Positions 26,965 to 35,120 are shown, numbered from the stretch's first letter. The stretch: 64,000 bases of DNA from Chitinophaga pinensis DSM 2588 (GCF_000024005.1 NC_013132.1:124001-188000), one strand, 5' to 3'. Translations and numbers: made by a program. Notes: generated by a model from the sequence alone, not told the origin.

Positions 26965-27003
26965 TTTAGTCTTATCTAAATTATTATTTTAGACAAATCT
27001 AAT
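26965..27003 (-). promoter_or_regulatory. two DtxR/MntR-type operators overlapping the TonB receptor promoter
   Basis: Palindrome 1 is TTTAG-TCTTAT-CTAAA (26965-26980). Palindrome 2 is TTAGA-CAAA-TCTAA (26989-27002), perfect in its arms. Their centres are 23 bp apart, about two helical turns. On the minus strand TAGATTTG (27001 to 26994) inside palindrome 2 matches the TAnnTTTG -7 element. A repressor bound here would cover the promoter and start site. DtxR-family regulators (IdeR, MntR, SirR) bind sites of the TTAGnnnnnnCTAA type. Confidence 0.6.
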
Positions 27004-27112
27004 AAATTATTTAAAATTAACCGCTCCATGAATTAGTAATATTAGCAATCAGGTTTACCTGGGATCCCGGAAGTCGCTATACTTGTTCGTATAATACCGT
27101 TATTACATCGCT

Positions 27113-27160
27113 ATTATGCCGCTATTTATCCGTTCCTGAACGGACAAATAGCGGCATAAT
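27113..27160. repeat. 48-bp near-perfect palindrome
   Basis: Arms of 23 bp (27113-27135 and 27138-27160) flank a 2-bp centre with a single A/G mismatch that would still pair as G-U in RNA. It lies between the TonB receptor promoter and the terminator of the gene at 27271. Just before it are degenerate repeats of the same unit (CCGTTATTA, CGCTATTA). It is probably a cruciform or terminator element; no gene fits here. Confidence 0.7.
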
Positions 27161-27211
27161 GACATATTAATAAGGTGATTGATTAATAGCCTTTTAAGGA
27201 AGATACAGCGC

Positions 27212-27244
27212 AAAAAAAGCTGTCGCGCCTTCGGCGGACAGCTT
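27212..27244 (-). terminator. terminator of the DUF4369-like gene
   Basis: Arms AAGCTGTC (27217-27224) and GACAGCTT (27237-27244), with an inner CGCC-TTC-GGCG stem, lie 26 bp after the stop codon on the minus strand. The A-run at 27212-27218 gives the U-tract in the transcript. Confidence 0.85.
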
Positions 27245-27270
27245 CTATATCGTTTCCAAATGGCAGGTTA

Positions 27271-28266
27271 TCAGCGTTTTTTGGTCATCAGTTCTTCAAC
27301 GACCGGCAGATATGCACTTCTGGGAAAATTATATCTGAAATAGTCCAGCAGGGCGGACTGTTTGGCTTTATCGGAAGGGCGTTTATTAAGATATGCCATG
27401 AACTCGTTCCCGGCATTCATTTCGAGCAGGGCGGATGGGGCATATGCGTAAATACGGGAAGGTTCTTCAAAATGCAGCCAGAAATCTGTCATCGGGGCTG
27501 GTCCACGGAGATATCCTTTTTTCAGGAGGTAGCATTTTTTTGCCACCAGCTGACTGGCCTCAGGGCTGGAGGTATATTTCTCGTCAAACGGATCGAAGAG
27601 ATCTACGACGTCCTGTAGCAGTTGCTTCATTTCTTTTTCCGTCAGCGTTTTATTTTTCCTGGTTTCAGGTTTATCGAGGCGGTTGCCCACAGCGTTCAGG
27701 AAATTATATAGCAGACGACTTTCGAGCGTGGTAACCATATTCTCATAGAATCCTACCGAAATGTCCCCTTTTCTCAGGTATACCAGTAAGGGACTTTTAA
27801 GTTCTGACAGGTTATTACGCATTCCCCATAGTGCGCCGTTGACTGTTTTAGCGGTGTCCAGGACCTGTTCCATCAGACCCGCCATCTTATCTTCGGACAA
27901 GGGGGTATCATTATTGAATAATTCATGTCCGGCGGCGTTATTCCCCTTATATAATTTCTTTCCCTGGCTTCCTTCCCGACTGATACCAATATCTACATAA
28001 TCGCCTGGTTCTACAAAGAGTACCGACTTTACATATTTATTCTCGATGGTAATGAAACCGGGTGTAGTCATTGGTACAACTAACTTAAACTGGTGTTCAA
28101 CCACCTTGCCTACACCCTGTTTATATTGGGAATTGAAATAAGTTCCTATGGGTTTATAGACGAAGACGTCCATACTATCCGGGCTGTCCGGTACTTGTCC
28201 TGTAATAACAACCTGTTGCGCAAACGCGGTGAAAGGAATCAGTAGGATAAATAGTATTTTTCTCAT
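27271..28266 (-). CDS. exported protein resembling the DUF4369 N-terminal part of TlpA-type proteins
   Basis: From the ATG at 28266 (331 aa) a signal peptide (MRKILFILLIPFTAFA) is followed by a beta-rich domain with VVITGQVPDSPDSMDVFVY, the layout of the DUF4369 domain that precedes thioredoxin domains in many Bacteroidota lipoproteins. The helical remainder ends at 331 residues with no thioredoxin domain and no CxxC. It therefore looks like a stand-alone or truncated version of that architecture. A GTG/ATG at 28299 is possible but breaks the signal peptide. Function is unknown; a periplasmic location is likely. Confidence 0.75.
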   Translation of the reverse strand: MRKILFILLIPFTAFAQQVVITGQVPDSPDSMDVFVYKPIGTYFNSQYKQGVGKVVEHQFKLVVPMTTPGFITIENKYVKSVLFVEPGDYVDIGISREGSQGKKLYKGNNAAGHELFNNDTPLSEDKMAGLMEQVLDTAKTVNGALWGMRNNLSELKSPLLVYLRKGDISVGFYENMVTTLESRLLYNFLNAVGNRLDKPETRKNKTLTEKEMKQLLQDVVDLFDPFDEKYTSSPEASQLVAKKCYLLKKGYLRGPAPMTDFWLHFEEPSRIYAYAPSALLEMNAGNEFMAYLNKRPSDKAKQSALLDYFRYNFPRSAYLPVVEELMTKKR

Positions 28267-28341
28267 ATCGTTTTCTAACTTGTCAAATCGGACCCTCATG
28301 AGCTACCGGTGACAATTTCCAGTTGGCCCCATTAATTTACA

Positions 28342-28378
28342 CAAAAAAAAGAAATCCCCGGGATGAATATGCCCGGGG
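28342..28378 (-). terminator. terminator after the peroxiredoxin-like gene
   Basis: Arms CCCCGGG (28356-28362) and CCCGGGG (28372-28378) with an A-run at 28343-28350 form a minus-strand terminator about 100 bp after the stop at 28481. Confidence 0.75.
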
Positions 28379-28480
28379 AGCCTGCTTTTTTTGTTAATCG
28401 ACCTTATTTTTTTTCTCACAGGAACTGCTCAACGGTCTTTCACAGTAGCAGGCGTGTATAGGGTATAGGATAGGTAGTTA

Positions 28481-29008
28481 TTAGTTGACTCCGTCAGTTC
28501 TGAGATAACTCAGCACTTTCTCAGAGTAGATTTCTCCTTTTTTAAAATGGCCACGGTAGGTGTATGTGATATTCCCACCCAGATCTGTAATGAATGTGTC
28601 TCTCATATCGTGAAAGAATCCAGTTTTCGAACCAAACAGCCTCAATGCGTCATTCTGAGGATCACTCAGCAGCACATACGGCAGATTATGCTGTTTCCGG
28701 AAAGCCTTATGACTTTCAACACTACCATTGCCAATACCGATGATCATGGCATTGGCGGCTTTGAAATCCGGATAACTATCTCTGAAACCGCAGACTTCCT
28801 TTACAGCCATCTCACTGTCGTCTTTATGATAAAAAAAGATGACCAGCTTGTGTTTTCCTATATATTCACTCACCACAAAATCATTTCCATCCTGGTCTTT
28901 CAAAACAAACAAGGGCAGTTTGTCTCCAGCTTTGAGAGAAGACTGTGCGTATATCACATTGGCGGCAAACAATAGGGCAAGGGTTAGTAGCATTTTTACC
29001 TGTTTCAT
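28481..29008 (-). CDS. exported AhpC/TSA (PrxQ-like) protein lacking the peroxidatic cysteine
   Basis: From the ATG at 29008 the protein has 175 aa, with a signal peptide ending near VIYAQ. The thioredoxin-type fold shows LPLFVLKDQDGNDF, the FFYHKDDSEMAVKEVCGFRD segment and a C-terminal YTYRGHFKKGE. In the PrxQ/BCP family the peroxidatic Cys lies five residues before the resolving Cys. Here that place is Ala68 and only Cys73 remains; the mature protein has no other Cys. It therefore probably cannot reduce peroxides by the normal mechanism and may be a redox-inactive or repurposed member. An earlier start at 29038 is unlikely because it precedes the signal peptide. Confidence 0.85.
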   Translation of the reverse strand: MKQVKMLLTLALLFAANVIYAQSSLKAGDKLPLFVLKDQDGNDFVVSEYIGKHKLVIFFYHKDDSEMAVKEVCGFRDSYPDFKAANAMIIGIGNGSVESHKAFRKQHNLPYVLLSDPQNDALRLFGSKTGFFHDMRDTFITDLGGNITYTYRGHFKKGEIYSEKVLSYLRTDGVN

Positions 29009-29149
29009 GTTCGTGGGTTGATTGTGAAATAATGACAATGCGAAAGTAGGCGCTGTCAGCTGTAGGAATGATGACTGGCATCAGCGCATACAATGACGCT
29101 GGTCTGGTAATTGTGTAATGAAACCAGCAATCATCATATAATTACCTGA

Positions 29150-29157
29150 TAACTTTG
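29150..29157 (+). promoter_or_regulatory. -7 element TAACTTTG of the flavin reductase gene
   Basis: This is an exact match to TAnnTTTG only 5 bp before the ATG at 29163. If used, transcription would start at or next to the start codon, giving a leaderless mRNA. No TTG lies at the right distance for a -33 element. Confidence 0.45.
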
Positions 29158-29162
29158 GGAAT

Positions 29163-29723
29163 ATGAAAAAGCCATATAGAAAAAAAGACCTGCCGGTGGC
29201 GGAGATCCGGCGATACCTGGAACCAGGACCAACTGTACTGGTGAGCTCTCACTGGAAAGATGATACGAATATCATGACGATGGGTTGGCATACAGTAATG
29301 GAGTTTTCTCCATCGATGATCGGCTGTATGATCACAGCGGCTAATTATAGTTTTGAGCTGATCAAAAAAAGCAAAGAGTGTGTGATTAATATTCCGACCC
29401 ATGACATGATCGATGAGATTATAGGCATAGGGAACAGCACAGGTGAAGAAATAGATAAATTCAGTGAATTTGGGTTAACGGCGGTAGCAGCTGAAAAGGT
29501 AAAAGCACCCCTCATAAAGGAATGCTATGCCAATTTTGAGTGTAAGGTGATTGACGAACACCTGTTACCAAAGTATAACTTCTTTGTGCTTGAAGTGGTG
29601 AAAGCGCATGTTGCGGTTTCTCCTAAATATCCCCGCACGGTACATTACAGAGGGGATGCGACGTTTATGATCTCAGGCAGGAATCTTTCATATCCCGGCA
29701 AATTCAAATCTCAGAACCTGTAA
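29163..29723 (+). CDS. flavin reductase family protein (FMN-binding split barrel)
   Basis: The 186-aa cytosolic protein has the split-barrel flavin reductase pattern: GPTVLVSSHWKDDTNIMTMGWHT near the start, CMITAANYSFELIKKSKECVINIP, and FECKVIDEHLLP. The family uses FMN with NAD(P)H, often to supply reduced flavin to monooxygenases. No monooxygenase is adjacent, so the partner is unknown. The gene is convergent with the SnoaL gene, 2 bp between stop codons. Confidence 0.9.
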   Translation: MKKPYRKKDLPVAEIRRYLEPGPTVLVSSHWKDDTNIMTMGWHTVMEFSPSMIGCMITAANYSFELIKKSKECVINIPTHDMIDEIIGIGNSTGEEIDKFSEFGLTAVAAEKVKAPLIKECYANFECKVIDEHLLPKYNFFVLEVVKAHVAVSPKYPRTVHYRGDATFMISGRNLSYPGKFKSQNL

Positions 29724-29725
29724 GA

Positions 29726-30124
29726 TCAGTAACTGGCTTGTCCGATATCCAGGCGGTTGATTTTACCCTCACTGTTGATCTGGAACTTGAAATAGGTTTT
29801 AAAATCGCCCCAGTGATCACTGTGGATATGGCCATATATGTCCAGACCATTATTCTCTACCTTGTCGATACTGGTAAAGCGGTCGTGTCCTAATGCCTTC
29901 TCAAAGAAACTACGGAAATTCATTTTATTACCATCATCATGCAGGATTGCATCTGCAGTAAACAATGCAAACCATGCCTTGCTGTCGGCACTTTGTAGTG
30001 CGTCTATCGCCTTTCTGACGGTCGTGTTGGTTAATTTATCAGTATTCATTGTCTTGGATGTTGTTTGCGCGAACGAAGTCAGGGCAAATGTTACACACAC
30101 GATTATACTCAGGAATATTTTCAT
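29726..30124 (-). CDS. exported SnoaL/NTF2-like protein
   Basis: The 132-aa protein has a signal peptide (MKIFLSIIVCVTFALTSFAQ) and an NTF2-like cone fold: AIDALQSADSKAWFALFTADA, then FEKALGHDRFTSI and WGDFKTYFKFQI. Such folds bind small hydrophobic molecules or act as isomerases, but no catalytic residues can be assigned. It is the last gene of the SDR-SDR-DoxX operon, starting 2 bp after DoxX stops. Confidence 0.8.
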   Translation of the reverse strand: MKIFLSIIVCVTFALTSFAQTTSKTMNTDKLTNTTVRKAIDALQSADSKAWFALFTADAILHDDGNKMNFRSFFEKALGHDRFTSIDKVENNGLDIYGHIHSDHWGDFKTYFKFQINSEGKINRLDIGQASY

Positions 30125-30126
30125 TA

Positions 30127-30480
30127 TTAATCTGCTTTAGCGAGCGGATGCTGTAGAAAAATAGCGACCAGGTTCATCAGGAGAAAGGGGAGTTCTACAG
30201 CGGCGCCTTTTATATCTTTTAATGATAACTCACAACACATAATCAGCAGGATGGAGGCGGCCATCAGGAAATTGCCTGCAACGAAGGTTCCTGGGAACAA
30301 GATCAATACAGCACTCAGCAAGGTAACAAGTCCCATTATCAGGATAACGTTACGGCTGAATTGAAAGCGGCCGAGCATCTGCACCATTTCCGGTTTACCG
30401 GAGACCATGGCCCATCCCTGTTTGACGCCCATGAATACGATAAAGAGAACCAGCAGGGCATTGAAAATTCTGATGATCAT
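30127..30480 (-). CDS. DoxX-like membrane protein
   Basis: The 117-aa protein has four predicted helices and a loop (GKPEMVQMLGRFQFSRNV) that places it in the DoxX/DoxD-like group. These small membrane proteins are linked to redox and quinone processes in some species, but the biochemical role of most is unknown. It lies 37 bp after the SDR gene and 2 bp before the SnoaL gene in the same operon. Confidence 0.75.
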   Translation of the reverse strand: MIIRIFNALLVLFIVFMGVKQGWAMVSGKPEMVQMLGRFQFSRNVILIMGLVTLLSAVLILFPGTFVAGNFLMAASILLIMCCELSLKDIKGAAVELPFLLMNLVAIFLQHPLAKAD

Positions 30481-30517
30481 AGTTGCTATTTTTTACATCA
30501 ACAGATCGCGGGGAAAC

Positions 30518-31270
30518 TTAGTTTGTAGCTCCACCATTTACCAGCAAATGCTGACCGGAAACAAATGAAGACAAGTCGCTTGCGAAGAACTCCGCGAGAT
30601 TAGCAACGTCTTCCACTTCTGCCAGACGCCCCATCGGACAACTATCCAGCAATTGCTTTCTCAGTTCAGGATATGCTGCGGGGTCTACGAAGATACCAGA
30701 ATGATCAACAGCGAAAGGTATGATAGAGTTCACCGTTACGCCTCTGTGTCCGATTTCTTTAGACAGTACATCTACCATGTAGCGGGGAGTGGTCTTGCTG
30801 CCACCATATACGGCCATACCAGGTACGGGGAAGGAGGTGGTGCTGGAGGCAACATATATGATACGTCCATTGTTTTCTACCTGTCTGGCCGCTTGTTGCA
30901 TGGTGAAGTAAGAGCCTTTGGTATTGATAGAGAATACGCGGTCAAACTGTTCTTCTGTGAAATCTGTTACGGGTGTTTCTACCAGTTCGATACCCGCATT
31001 TGCCACTACGATATCCACTTTTCCGAAAGCTGCTTTGGCTTCACTGAACAGTCGCTCGATATCTGCAACCTTACTTACATCTGCCTGTACGGCGATCACT
31101 CTTCCGCCCATGGCTTTAATATTGCCTACTACTTCATCAGCGGAGGCTTTATCTCTGGAGTAGTTCACTACTATATCAGCGCCAAGTGCGGCATAACGTT
31201 CTGCGATGGCTTTACCTAATCCTCTTGCTGATCCTGTAACAATTGCTACTTTATTCTTTAAACTGTTCAT
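30518..31270 (-). CDS. SDR family oxidoreductase (classical type)
   Basis: The 250-aa protein (ATG at 31270; a GTG nine bases upstream is weaker) has the NAD(P)-binding TGSARGLGKAIAERY motif, NAG in VVANAGIELVET and a C-terminal SGQHLLVNGGAT. The catalytic triad appears as S (VASSTT) and a YGGSK motif, where the classical YxxxK is present as Y-G-G-S-K. It should oxidise or reduce a small carbonyl or hydroxyl substrate that is not identified. It is the second gene of the operon. The first SDR shares the fold but is not a close copy. Confidence 0.9.
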   Translation of the reverse strand: MNSLKNKVAIVTGSARGLGKAIAERYAALGADIVVNYSRDKASADEVVGNIKAMGGRVIAVQADVSKVADIERLFSEAKAAFGKVDIVVANAGIELVETPVTDFTEEQFDRVFSINTKGSYFTMQQAARQVENNGRIIYVASSTTSFPVPGMAVYGGSKTTPRYMVDVLSKEIGHRGVTVNSIIPFAVDHSGIFVDPAAYPELRKQLLDSCPMGRLAEVEDVANLAEFFASDLSSFVSGQHLLVNGGATN

Positions 31271-31312
31271 GATTGACACTTGATTTAATCATTTAAGAAA
31301 TGAGCGGTGCTA

Positions 31313-32053
31313 TTAAGCCATAGCACCGTTTACACCGATATTCTGTGCAGAAATCCATTTGGCTGCATCGCTGGCGAGGAAGGCGACTACCTCAGCAATA
31401 TCATTTGGTTCACCAATACGGTTGAACGCAGACATGGAAGCGAGACGACCGATCAGTTCATCAGATTTACCTGTAGTGAACAGCTCTGTATTAGTAGGGC
31501 CAGGAGATACCGAGTTCACGTTGATACCTCTTGGGCCGATTTCTTTTGCAAATACGCGGGTAAGTTGCTCTACTGCTGATTTCGTAGCTACATAAGTGGC
31601 ATATGTAGGCAACATGATACGGTTAACCGATGTAGAGAAGTTGATAATGGATCCTTTATCAGCCAGTTTGGTAGCGGCTTCACGTAAAGTATTGAAGGTA
31701 CCTTTTACATTAATATTGAAGATACGGTCGAAGTCTTCATCAGTGGTATCTTTCAGCAGTTTATTGATCATAATACCGGCATTGTTCACCAGTACATCAA
31801 TTCTGCCATAGTGTGCAATAGCATTATCAAACAGTTGCTTTACATCGCCGGCTTTACTAACGTCAGCCTGTAAAGCGATAGCGTCTCCACCGTTTTGTTT
31901 AATCTCGTTAACCACCTGTTCTGCTGCATCTTTATTACCGGCGTAGTTAACAATTACTTTTGCCCCTTCTGAAGCCAGTTTGGCTGCGATTGTAGCTCCA
32001 ATACCTCTTGAAGCGCCTGTTACTAAGATTACTTTTTCGTTTAGTGTGTTCAT
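31313..32053 (-). CDS. SDR family oxidoreductase (FabG-like)
   Basis: The 246-aa cytosolic enzyme has TGASRGIGATIAAKL for cofactor binding, NNAGIM, the Ser of NFSTSV and the YVATKSAV active-site block (YxxxK). It ends ISAQNIGVNGA. The Arg in TGASRGIG hints at NADPH preference, as in FabG-like reductases. It is first in an operon with a second SDR, DoxX and SnoaL, next to an AraC regulator, so the set probably converts an aldehyde or ketone under control of that regulator. The substrate is unknown. Confidence 0.92.
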   Translation of the reverse strand: MNTLNEKVILVTGASRGIGATIAAKLASEGAKVIVNYAGNKDAAEQVVNEIKQNGGDAIALQADVSKAGDVKQLFDNAIAHYGRIDVLVNNAGIMINKLLKDTTDEDFDRIFNINVKGTFNTLREAATKLADKGSIINFSTSVNRIMLPTYATYVATKSAVEQLTRVFAKEIGPRGINVNSVSPGPTNTELFTTGKSDELIGRLASMSAFNRIGEPNDIAEVVAFLASDAAKWISAQNIGVNGAMA

Positions 32054-32152
32054 GTTTCTTTGTTTTTATTGTCATCGTCGACATAACAAAGGTGAAACAT
32101 AAGCGCGCCAAAAAAATACAAGTTTTACACTATTAGTTGTAAAAAACTAAGG

Positions 32153-33094
32153 TCAGCCTTTGGAGAGTTGTTTTCTATATAATATGGGTGTCATATCGGT
32201 ATATTTCTTAAAATAGTTGCTAAAATGCGCTGATTCTGCGAAGCCCAGTTGATCTGCTATCTGTTTGATAGGTGTATTGGAATTCTGTAGCATGGACTTA
32301 GCTTCAGTAATCGTCTTATCAGTGATCCAGGTGGTAACGGACTTACCCGTTTTGGATTTAATCACGTTATTAAGATAACTGGGATGGAGGTTTTGTTCAG
32401 CAGCATAATCCTGCGACCGGAAGACTTTGGTAGCCTTACCGGTGCTAAGGTCACGGTAATGTTTTTCCAGGGTACGTTTAAACGTTTTTACGATCTGGGA
32501 GCTTCTGTTACCTTCATATATAGGGTTATAATCTTCCCAGAAGTACTCTTTTATTTTCAACAGGATCACGACAAAGAGGTTCCCCATCACTTTATTCTTA
32601 TAGGGTGAGGAGGAGAAGTACTCCTTATAGATCTGCTGGTATAAAGGCTCAATTTCCGCATATACTTCGGGCTTCAGTACCCTTGGAGGCACTGTTTCTG
32701 CCAGCAGGAAAGGGAATTCCTCGAAGATATTGGCGTGGACGTTTTCTTTGAGGAAGGATTCGCTCATGGTAACCAGGAAAACCTCCTCCAGGCTACTCCA
32801 CTCAAAGGATTTATAGTGTCCGGGGTTAGTGAAATAGATAGTTCCTGGCTCCGTGCAAAACTCCAGTTCATCGGTCGTATACTTTCCATGTCCGTTCTTT
32901 ACGAACAGGAAAGAGTAAAAATTCGCCCTGTAAACCGGGGATTTATATGGCAGCTCATGGTGAATATCGTTCAGTTTATGAATGGTAAAGTCATTCCTGG
33001 GATCTATCAATTCGACCGGCAGTCCGAGGTGGTCATAATTTTCTACCAGATTATTAAAAACGGGAGGTGCGTCTACTTGTTTATGCTTACTCAT
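32153..33094 (-). CDS. AraC family transcriptional regulator
   Basis: The 313-aa protein has an N-terminal cupin-like sensing half (GTIYFTNPGHYKSFEW) and a C-terminal double HTH: first helix pair in LHPSYLNNVIKSKTGKSV, second in PIKQIADQLGFAESAHFSNYFKKY, with the closing TPILYRKQL. It binds DNA as a ligand-controlled activator in most relatives. It lies 99 bp upstream of the SDR-SDR-DoxX-SnoaL operon on the same strand and probably controls it; this is inferred from location only. Confidence 0.92.
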   Translation of the reverse strand: MSKHKQVDAPPVFNNLVENYDHLGLPVELIDPRNDFTIHKLNDIHHELPYKSPVYRANFYSFLFVKNGHGKYTTDELEFCTEPGTIYFTNPGHYKSFEWSSLEEVFLVTMSESFLKENVHANIFEEFPFLLAETVPPRVLKPEVYAEIEPLYQQIYKEYFSSSPYKNKVMGNLFVVILLKIKEYFWEDYNPIYEGNRSSQIVKTFKRTLEKHYRDLSTGKATKVFRSQDYAAEQNLHPSYLNNVIKSKTGKSVTTWITDKTITEAKSMLQNSNTPIKQIADQLGFAESAHFSNYFKKYTDMTPILYRKQLSKG

Positions 33095-33152
33095 GTGCCG
33101 TCATGGATTTGGACATTGCTAATTTACAAAACCTTCCCTACGACACAATATG

Positions 33153-33452
33153 TTAGAAAATATCGCCAGTGGTCCCCTCCAGCTCCAATACTTCCAGGTG
33201 ATGTGCGCCTATGAGTCCGCTAGCATCCCGTGCTGACTGAAAAGCCTTAAATGATGGTACTTCCAGTACGGCAGTCTGGATATCCTGGTCTTTAAAATGG
33301 GACAAGTGGATAAAGGTATTCTCCTTTGTATATACCGTATACCGGAAATCTCGGTCCATTTTCTTAAAATCCCGCAGGAAAGCATTGATATTCTGCTTGT
33401 TCTGTGCGACAAAGCTGTCTTTTACCGTATAAGTTACTTTTACGACTATCAT
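33153..33452 (-). CDS. small ABM/dimeric alpha-beta barrel-like protein
   Basis: The 99-aa protein begins MIVVKVTYTVKDSFVAQNKQ and has the length, alternating beta-alpha pattern and central HLSHFKDQD segment of monooxygenase-like dimeric barrels (ABM/YgiN type). A His pair appears in HLSHF and another in GAHHLE. No cofactor site is certain. It lies 58 bp upstream of the AraC gene in the same direction. Function is unknown. Confidence 0.65.
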   Translation of the reverse strand: MIVVKVTYTVKDSFVAQNKQNINAFLRDFKKMDRDFRYTVYTKENTFIHLSHFKDQDIQTAVLEVPSFKAFQSARDASGLIGAHHLEVLELEGTTGDIF

Positions 33453-33527
33453 ATAAATTATCTTTTGTTGATATTAAGACAGCCGGGAAAAGAAAAACGT
33501 GACAAGATGTTACTAATTTAGTCGCCT

Positions 33528-34322
33528 ATGAATTTTCCGAACACACCTGAATCACCTATGGCGGTAGCCAATATGCCTGCTATGCTGGGCTGCCGATTGT
33601 TGTTTAAGCAACAACCCGTCATTAATTACGCCCGCATACTGGAAGAGCTGCAAAAATCCTATCCTGCGGTAGAAAACACCGGGAATATGTTATTTACCTT
33701 CCCCAATCTGCCGGTTGAGTTCTCCGACGCCACCGTACACGCACAGTGTGCGATCATGCCGGTAAACAAACTGGGACTGATACCGGAGCAGGTTTTACAA
33801 CAAAACTGGCACTGGTCCGCCGCCGCGGAAGTAGCTTCCGGGTGTCAGTATGAGTTCCTGATCAACGACCTCATGACCAGGCCTTTACCCTATAAAGCCA
33901 GACATGAGCTGTTTATGCACTTTTTAAGGGCTGTTATCATCGCCACCCAACCGGACGTGGTTTACTCCCTCCCTGCAGAGAAACTCCTTCCTCCTAACCA
34001 GATATTTGAACAACAGGGCTTATTAGACACACTGGTGAATGTCCGCCTGTTCAATATCTCGAATTCTGCCAACAAGGAAATGCTCATGGACACCATCGGA
34101 CTGCATACTTTCGGTCTGCCGGACTTTGAGATCCGTTTTACCAATGAAAATCCCTCAACAGTGGCAACACTGCTCTGGAATTTCGCTTACTACGTCTTTG
34201 ACAAAGGGGATGTTATTCAGGAAGGGGATACTGTCGAAGGGATCACGCCAGGCTCAAAGTTGACCTGTCAGCATTCGGTATCCCTGGTAGCCCCGGACAG
34301 AGAAGTAATCAGTATATCCTAG
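33528..34322 (+). CDS. DUF4261 domain protein
   Basis: The 264-aa protein has the family elements: an N-terminal ILEELQKSYPAVENTGN block, central HAQCAIMPVNKLGLIPEQVL, and a C-terminal MDTIGLHTFGLPDFEIRF. DUF4261 proteins are cytosolic and of unknown role, seen in many bacteria. The gene is divergent from the small protein at 33452 and ends before a clear terminator. Confidence 0.85.
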   Translation: MNFPNTPESPMAVANMPAMLGCRLLFKQQPVINYARILEELQKSYPAVENTGNMLFTFPNLPVEFSDATVHAQCAIMPVNKLGLIPEQVLQQNWHWSAAAEVASGCQYEFLINDLMTRPLPYKARHELFMHFLRAVIIATQPDVVYSLPAEKLLPPNQIFEQQGLLDTLVNVRLFNISNSANKEMLMDTIGLHTFGLPDFEIRFTNENPSTVATLLWNFAYYVFDKGDVIQEGDTVEGITPGSKLTCQHSVSLVAPDREVISIS

Positions 34323-34381
34323 GTCATGTTGCGGACATGCTGCAGTAGTTTTTACCTTTTCTCCATTTTTTCCAGGTTTTC

Positions 34382-34424
34382 GAAGCGAAAGTGCTATCAC
34401 TGATGGTACTTTCGCTTCTTTGTT
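34382..34424 (+). terminator. terminator after the DUF4261 gene
   Basis: Arms GAAGCGAAAGT (34382-34392) and ACTTTCGCTTC (34408-34418) are followed by CTTTGTTTT. It lies 60 bp after the stop. Confidence 0.75.
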
Positions 34425-34794
34425 TTCCGATGAATTTCATGATCTCCAAAGTTTCCGGCCCTGATTCCTAAGTGAAAGCCTTCGCGATGGTGCTATCTTT
34501 GACTTAGAGACGACGACAAAAAAGTCTCTCACCATTAATCATCATGCTACCATTACTGTTAAAGAAGGCATTCATGAAAATTAACTTGTTACCCGTAAAC
34601 GATTATCCAAATGAAAATAACCGGCATACTGCTTAGTATGTCACTTTGAGAAACCTGTTCATCTGGTATTTCATTTCGCATAAAACTTATTGTCCTGATC
34701 AGGCATATGACCTCGTTTTGAGGTTACTTAATGGGGAAGCCGAAAACCATTAGAAGAGAGTAGGCGTTAATCCAAATTTCCTAAGTTTAGCCTT
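34425..34794. other. intergenic region with no supported gene
   Basis: No frame here is convincing; a 30-codon ATG frame at 34544 has no support. The end (34780-34800) holds TAAGTTTA, a possible -7 element, just before the small exported protein gene, so this is probably its promoter region. Confidence 0.45.
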
Positions 34795-34818
34795 TTGATT
34801 TTAAAAGGCGAGAAAGTT

Positions 34819-35103
34819 ATGAAGAAAGCAAAAATCGTTCTTTCTGCAGTTGCATTGTTCGCAGTAGTTGGTGGTGCGTTTGCGTTTGCAGCATCCAAAT
34901 TCACAGCTCCTGTATATTTCGCAAGAACTGGTACTACAACAATCAATGGTATTTCTTACCCTCTTTGTCCAGCAGCTCTTAACGCTCGCCTGACAAATTC
35001 AGGTGCACTGTCTACGTTCTACACAACGAAGACTACAGTACAAGGCGTTTCCAATATCTGTACAGCTTCTGTATTGACTTTGGCAACAACTGCTGCTGAA
35101 TAG
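34819..35103 (+). CDS. small exported protein with two cysteines
   Basis: From the ATG at 34819 the product has 94 aa: a strong signal peptide (MKKAKIVLSAVALFAVVGGA, then FAFAAS) and a mature part rich in Thr, Ser and Ala with two Cys (PLCPAAL and NICTASV) that could form a disulfide. Short proteins of this shape, with an almost identical leader, are common in Chitinophaga-like genomes. The function is unknown. An ATT-start extension to 34795 is not credible. It has its own promoter region and a perfect terminator, so it is a single-gene unit. Confidence 0.75.
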   Translation: MKKAKIVLSAVALFAVVGGAFAFAASKFTAPVYFARTGTTTINGISYPLCPAALNARLTNSGALSTFYTTKTTVQGVSNICTASVLTLATTAAE

Positions 35104-35120
35104 TTAATATCAAATATTTT

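Noticed and set aside
30653..31219. 188-aa plus-strand frame
   Set aside because: Antisense to a clear SDR gene.
34544..34636. 30-codon ATG frame
   Set aside because: Too short, no family, and in a region that looks like promoter sequence.
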